DNA of 26,282 nucleotides from a virus: IMG/VR virus record IMGVR_UViG_3300050026_000789, positions 1 through 26,282 of that record; one strand, written 5' to 3'. The position numbers and the translations under genes were made by a program. Positions within the stretch are counted from its first letter, which is position 1. Each line of letters begins with the position of its first letter. Of this stretch, positions 23,801 to 26,282 are shown piece after piece. The notes below the pieces were generated by a model, which had not been told where the DNA came from, ran no database searches, and worked only from the letters and a program-made list of their open reading frames with translations.

Positions 23801-24899
23801 ATGGGTCGAAGTTGAGGGAGCGATTGCGTACAGGGCCGCCGACGGCATTCGGATGTTCACTGGCGCCGAAGGCCAGTACATGACTCTGCCGATTGAGTGG
23901 ATTTACCGCGGCAACCCTCAGTGCATTCCGCCGCAGGCAGACTCGACTCAGGCCACGAATGACTTGATGGCCTACTATAACAATCAAGTCTTCGAGTCTT
24001 ATGTCAGCCTCAACTCCGGGCAGCGGTATCGCATGATCTGGGACACCGAGTACAAGCGCTTCCGCTATGACGACGTGGCTGCGACAGCGATGTATTGGGA
24101 GCGCGACACGAATGTCTTCCTTGTCGGCAAGAAGATCGGAACTGGCAAGTACGCTGTAGTGCAGGATCAAGTAGGCGACTATGACGATGGTGGATGGAAC
24201 ACGGCCACTCCGCCGACGCTAGTCCAGACGCCGATCAACATTACCATCCAGTCGCCGTACCGCGACCTCGGCAAACCGCACAACCAGAAGCAGTGGAACT
24301 TCTACGAGACAGACGTGAACACGCAAGGACAGACGATGACCTCGACGTTGCTCTTCGAGGATGGAACTATCTCGGTTCCGCTGGCCGACGCGGCTACTTC
24401 ATCGCGGCAGAAGGTTGAATTATTCGTTAACAACGGACTCGGCCAAGCCGCTTATCGAGCATCTATCGTCCACACCATTCCCGTGACGGTTGCGCCGATC
24501 CTCTATCAAGAAGACATCTATGCAGCGGAGTTAGCAGAGTTGACGGCGACGATAGATTCATACTGGATAAAATTCGGGATTGATGAGTCCAAGTTCGTCA
24601 AGCAGGCTTACTTCGATTACAGTTCCCCGGTTCCTTTGTCGGGTAGCTTGTATGCCGATAACAGCGCAATTCCGTATTTCACGTTTACCCTGCCAGCCAG
24701 CACGATCCGCACAGTAATTCGGCAGAGGTTTGGGAATAACAACTCAGGCACGACAGCCTTCACTCTCAGGACATGGCGCATTGTCGTGTTGGCGACCGGA
24801 AGTGTGCCTCCAGAGACATTCCAGATGTGGTCTCCGATCAAGATCGACTGGAAGCCAATAGGTCAAAACAGTTACCGTAAGTACGAACTCCAGACATAA
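20823..24899 (+). CDS. Very large tail protein, nozzle/tubular-protein-like, 1358 aa
   Basis: GAGGA lies five bases before the ATG. The N-terminal 200 residues contain repeated strands (SWRYAGLSDGSLWRRAG, SYETSQPFLFIYDQN-like). About 200-700 is Ser/Thr-rich and AT-rich in codons, with a GLSAG beta module at about 405-460. Residues about 838-893 carry a second module (TVTVAQTGAVFVQNQLAIIG, EEVVAVISGGTGTFTAILRL). From about 895 a propeller-like part begins: LCAFAYDRVWLAGDPNNPHY, INAVINWRGTLIVGTLKSWF, GWVEVEGAIAYRAADGIRMF. This resembles T7-type tail tubular protein B and P22 gp10-like nozzles, which close the tail tip. The similarity is of pattern, not measured. Confidence 0.62.
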   Translation: MASDTTYKPIPYVYIDHGLVARHVEDQCPPNTYLNNLNCLSRAENSMSSRFGTQIINRDPAGTGTSNYYFTQPVTSITRLNYQSNSWRYAGLSDGSLWRRAGNTQGAYTGLTLPTTVTGSQIVLSGQPFESFVDSCYETSQPFLFIYDQNASIKDQGTGSPQLTGIDPSPYTLNVLPYAPLLTMIDSFATGNSYTVVNVTGWAWSSYETLPVTSGNMVTDFSQFFPSSATGSSYNPTTTTGTATANQGVKGSITHNSTPNSGYSSVVPPAGDVATLNVTINGSISVTGSAASGEVTFQYSVDSGVTWIDLYYLSSSTTTTISSQNVFAVVSVGNINTIQTRVSVTSSVATNGSSAVSTGNITNVFVTVAPPYFSTVENGMVAILNTNTSISVPIVSVTSSNLAGGIYTQLTVNTQIAHGLSAGSMISIYSSSSDLVDGFYTVIAAPTTTSFTIPYISADQIGSTGGLVYGGAAAPAFCVLADQYNLPYPQQVSAWGFNQYVPTTTTSFPVSYWGGSVAASTTGTVTKTVTLDLNQNNQVTDDDLIVMTILASAPSNISQVTLQFFVGSGTNNYYQSFISPAYFQGAIAGNVTAYQATENQILADTLGLITGQPAGTTSAQLQPTVISTGAGSWQACYVPRGNFLPVGQAGQSGLDWSNVTGWKLNVTTNTNGACTFEVNGIYLQWGYGPSSFAGVGYDYRQTYYDANTGTESSPCPEQMFNKDFGYLASAVAPIFLRQAAQVVGQYSPDSQVTHVRQYRRGGTMADNWVQVGQIPNITGTGQFYFKDVIADAYIQQAQILVKDNDPPVTSNLVSPIETTLAASTILIGLNSIYSTFTPQTVTVAQTGAVFVQNQLAIIGNPSNEEVVAVISGGTGTFTAILRLQHNQGEPVSVYAVPRQACNLCAFAYDRVWLAGDPNNPHYLYYSKKGLPENFGPQNYTPVSTPDDPINAVINWRGTLIVGTLKSWFIIVGQGHSPYAQPTGSVHGIIAQNGWVEVEGAIAYRAADGIRMFTGAEGQYMTLPIEWIYRGNPQCIPPQADSTQATNDLMAYYNNQVFESYVSLNSGQRYRMIWDTEYKRFRYDDVAATAMYWERDTNVFLVGKKIGTGKYAVVQDQVGDYDDGGWNTATPPTLVQTPINITIQSPYRDLGKPHNQKQWNFYETDVNTQGQTMTSTLLFEDGTISVPLADAATSSRQKVELFVNNGLGQAAYRASIVHTIPVTVAPILYQEDIYAAELAELTATIDSYWIKFGIDESKFVKQAYFDYSSPVPLSGSLYADNSAIPYFTFTLPASTIRTVIRQRFGNNNSGTTAFTLRTWRIVVLATGSVPPETFQMWSPIKIDWKPIGQNSYRKYELQT

Positions 24900-24912
24900 C
24901 GAGGAACGAACA

Positions 24913-25122
24913 GTGGCGAAGCGATGCGAACGGAAAGAATGCAGGTCGAGGCATCCGAAAGCTGTTTTTATGGTGGACGGAAAACTACGCTGCTTGTCAT
25001 GCTTTGAGCGTTTTATGGAAATGCAAGGCATGGATGGTCATCGAGTGTATCGCCTATCCGACAACGAGGCCGACTTCGTCGAAGAAACTCACTGTCCGAC
25101 AGCCTGTGTGGCGCACGCCTGA
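24913..25122 (+). CDS. Small cysteine-motif protein, 69 aa
   Basis: GTG start with GAGGA seven bases upstream, 13 bases after the large tail gene stop. The product begins MAKRCERKECRSRHPKAVF and continues with DGKLRCLSCFERF. C5, C10 and the CLSC pair could bind one zinc. The C-terminus is short and acidic, then CPTACVAHA. No known function. Confidence 0.65.
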   Translation: MAKRCERKECRSRHPKAVFMVDGKLRCLSCFERFMEMQGMDGHRVYRLSDNEADFVEETHCPTACVAHA

Positions 25123-25130
25123 TTTTCTGC

Positions 25131-25185
25131 TTGCATGACCGGCGCTCCGGGTGTACATTTAGAATAGCAAGCGCAACTAGCGCTT
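25131..25185 (+). promoter_or_regulatory. Candidate promoter and leader hairpin before the 25200 gene
   Basis: TTGCAT (25131-25136) and TACATT (25154-25159) are spaced by 17 bases; an alternative -10, TAGAAT, lies at 25160-25165. The leader holds AAGCGC-AACTA-GCGCTT, a 6-bp stem with a 5-base loop (25169-25185), and then GAGG before the start codon. The spacing and the GGTGTA before the -10 resemble the 1936 candidate, and GCAAGCGCAA occurs in both regions. Confidence 0.45.
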
Positions 25186-25199
25186 AGACGAGGCACACA

Positions 25200-25484
25200 T
25201 TGGACGTTAAGAATCTCGAACTCGAAGCAATCTCCTTCAACCAAGCACCAACCAAAAGCCAGCTCACGAACGCTCTGCACGACATCAGCAAGTTCCTGGG
25301 CCGCGTTGGCGGCGCGCTCATTCTCGATGGCGCTTACTCCGTGGCCGATCCTCCGCTGGGCCAAATGCTCAACGCATCCATTCAGATCAAGGCAGCCGCA
25401 GACGCATTCGACGCCGGCCCCAACAGTTCCGGCCTGTCCTTGCCGCAGCCGGTTCCGGGTCAAGGTCCGCAGCGGGTTCGGTAG
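25200..25484 (+). CDS. Hypothetical protein, 94 aa
   Basis: TTG start with GAGG six bases upstream. The product is helical in its first half (NALHDISKFLGRVGGALILD) with LNASIQIKAAADAFDAGPNS in the middle and a Pro/Gly-rich tail. No membrane segment or motif is clear. It opens a second small-gene operon with its own likely promoter. Confidence 0.65.
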   Translation: MDVKNLELEAISFNQAPTKSQLTNALHDISKFLGRVGGALILDGAYSVADPPLGQMLNASIQIKAAADAFDAGPNSSGLSLPQPVPGQGPQRVR

Positions 25485-25700
25485 ATGCAGTCCGAACTCC
25501 TTACCCTTCACCGGCAGTTACACGCCGCCACGCGCACTCAAGAAGCGCCCTTGCCCTGGTGGATGCGAGTCCACCAGAAGGCAAAGGAAACACATCGAGC
25601 TATTGATATGCAACTCATGCTGGCAACCGGGGATGACTTGGAAGCTATTGCTGAAAGGAAACGGAAATGTACACTCTGCTCCCCGTCGCCCTGCCGCTGA
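25485..25700 (+). CDS. Small hypothetical protein, 71 aa
   Basis: ATG follows the preceding stop directly (TAGATG), which suggests coupling; there is no good Shine-Dalgarno site. The product is helical and charged (MQSELLTLHRQLHAATRTQE) with a Cys-containing end CTLCSPSPCR. The last 34 bases overlap the next gene. It is less certain than its neighbours because of the weak start and the overlap. Confidence 0.52.
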   Translation: MQSELLTLHRQLHAATRTQEAPLPWWMRVHQKAKETHRAIDMQLMLATGDDLEAIAERKRKCTLCSPSPCR

Positions 25701-26134
25701 TTTTGTGGATTCTCTCCCGCCTCTTCTTGCCCGCCGGTCCTTACGAGATGGACCACGGTAACGGAACCAAGCCAGGAACCTTCTTCCCGCTGTTGATTCT
25801 CTATCGGGCTTTCGGCTATATCCTCGTCGGTTTGAATGTGTACGGCGCGGACTGGTCTTATAAGCACACCTGCAACCTTTGGGTGTGCGGCGTGTTCTTG
25901 GCGGCTGCGCTGTACTCTCTTCTGTTTGCTGTCCTCCCGCTATTCTTCTATGAAGGGTATCTTCACGGCAAGTATCTCGGTCAGGATGCCAGCCCGGCGA
26001 GGGGTGTGTACGAGAAGATCGGGCCATCTAACTACACTCTCGGCAAGTATGCGCTGACTCTATCGCTCGGATACTCCTCGGTGGCGCTGTTGGTTTACGG
26101 CGTGGTGATGACGGCGTTGGAGGTTGGACGGTGA
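25667..26134 (+). CDS. Four-helix membrane protein, 155 aa
   Basis: GAAAGG precedes the ATG by seven bases. Four hydrophobic segments are visible at about 3-22 (LLPVALPLILWILSRLFL), 38-60 (TFFPLLILYRAFGYILVGL), 71-95 (LWVCGVFLAAALYSLLFAV) and 127-150 (LTLSLGYSSVALLVYGVVM). The loops are short. It is longer than typical holins, and no lysis enzyme is recognised nearby, so a holin role is only a possibility. The stop overlaps the next start (GTGA). Confidence 0.75.
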   Translation: MYTLLPVALPLILWILSRLFLPAGPYEMDHGNGTKPGTFFPLLILYRAFGYILVGLNVYGADWSYKHTCNLWVCGVFLAAALYSLLFAVLPLFFYEGYLHGKYLGQDASPARGVYEKIGPSNYTLGKYALTLSLGYSSVALLVYGVVMTALEVGR

Positions 26135-26282
26135 AGGATGTTGACGTTCTTGGCGCTCTGAAAGAAGACGAATACCGCCTTGGCGATCTGGCCGCCATTA
26201 GGTATGACCGCAAAAATACAGACCTCTTCCCAGACGATTATCTAGGTCATCTCTATCACCGTTGCCGAGAATCAAAGAGGCG
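26131..26282 (+). CDS. Partial hypothetical protein (3' end outside window)
   Basis: GTG start overlapping the preceding stop, with AGG about seven bases upstream. Fifty residues are visible without a stop, MKDVDVLGALKEDEYRLGDL continuing with AAIRYDRKNTDLFPDDYLGH. It is charged and helical. No family recognised. Confidence 0.6.
   Translation, partial: MKDVDVLGALKEDEYRLGDLAAIRYDRKNTDLFPDDYLGHLYHRCRESKR

Noticed and set aside
22959-24170. Minus-strand frame of 403 codons
   Set aside because: Confined to the GC-rich part of the large tail gene and free of recognisable motifs.
1-26282. CRISPR arrays, tRNA and rRNA genes, insertion sequences
   Set aside because: No regularly spaced repeats, no cloverleaf with a recognisable T-loop, and no transposase or terminal inverted repeats were seen by eye.

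Overview
The window is a piece of a tailed double-stranded DNA bacteriophage (or prophage) genome, of moderately high GC with several AT-richer islands. Terminase, portal, scaffold-position protein, major capsid, several head-tail connector candidates, a fibre-like protein and a very large tail protein follow in order on the + strand. No tape-measure, tail-tube or sheath gene was recognised before the large tail protein ends, which suggests a short-tailed (podovirus-like) particle. The host cannot be fixed from the sequence. The style of the exported and repeat-rich proteins reminds me of soil bacteria such as Acidobacteriota, but that is a weak impression.

Layout. 1-1811 is a leftward (minus-strand) early or accessory block: a DUF1376-type replication-associated protein, an unknown protein and a PAPS-reductase-family PP-loop enzyme cut by the window edge. 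1812-1970 is a divergent control region. From 1971 the late genes run rightward: membrane coiled-coil protein, small and large terminase, two small proteins, portal (6225-8018). A short minus-strand DNA-binding gene (8020-8190) then interrupts the operon. 8371-12877 is the capsid block: a 23-residue basic peptide, two small proteins, scaffold candidate, major capsid protein and two abundant-looking beta-rich proteins, set off by GC-rich hairpins. 12962-13690 is a free-standing zinc-finger HNH endonuclease. 13692-20813 holds connector and tail genes, including a 53-residue basic peptide, a signal-peptide-bearing fibre-like protein and a DnaJ-type zinc protein. 20823-24899 is a 1358-residue nozzle-like tail protein. 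24913 to the end holds small genes and a four-helix membrane protein.

How it works together. Terminase packages DNA through the portal into a shell of the major capsid protein. The beta-rich proteins at 10898-12877 and 15608-16207 probably decorate the shell or fibres. The proteins at 13692, 18187 and 19248 probably build the neck. The 1358-residue protein probably forms the tail nozzle. A recognisable beta module recurs in several of these proteins. Genes lacking a Shine-Dalgarno site tend to carry a -10-like hexamer 6-7 bases before the ATG, which suggests leaderless transcripts. The most interesting points are the leaderless-start pattern, the shared beta module, the hairpins around the capsid block, the possible co-conversion tract beside the HNH gene, and two tiny highly basic peptides.
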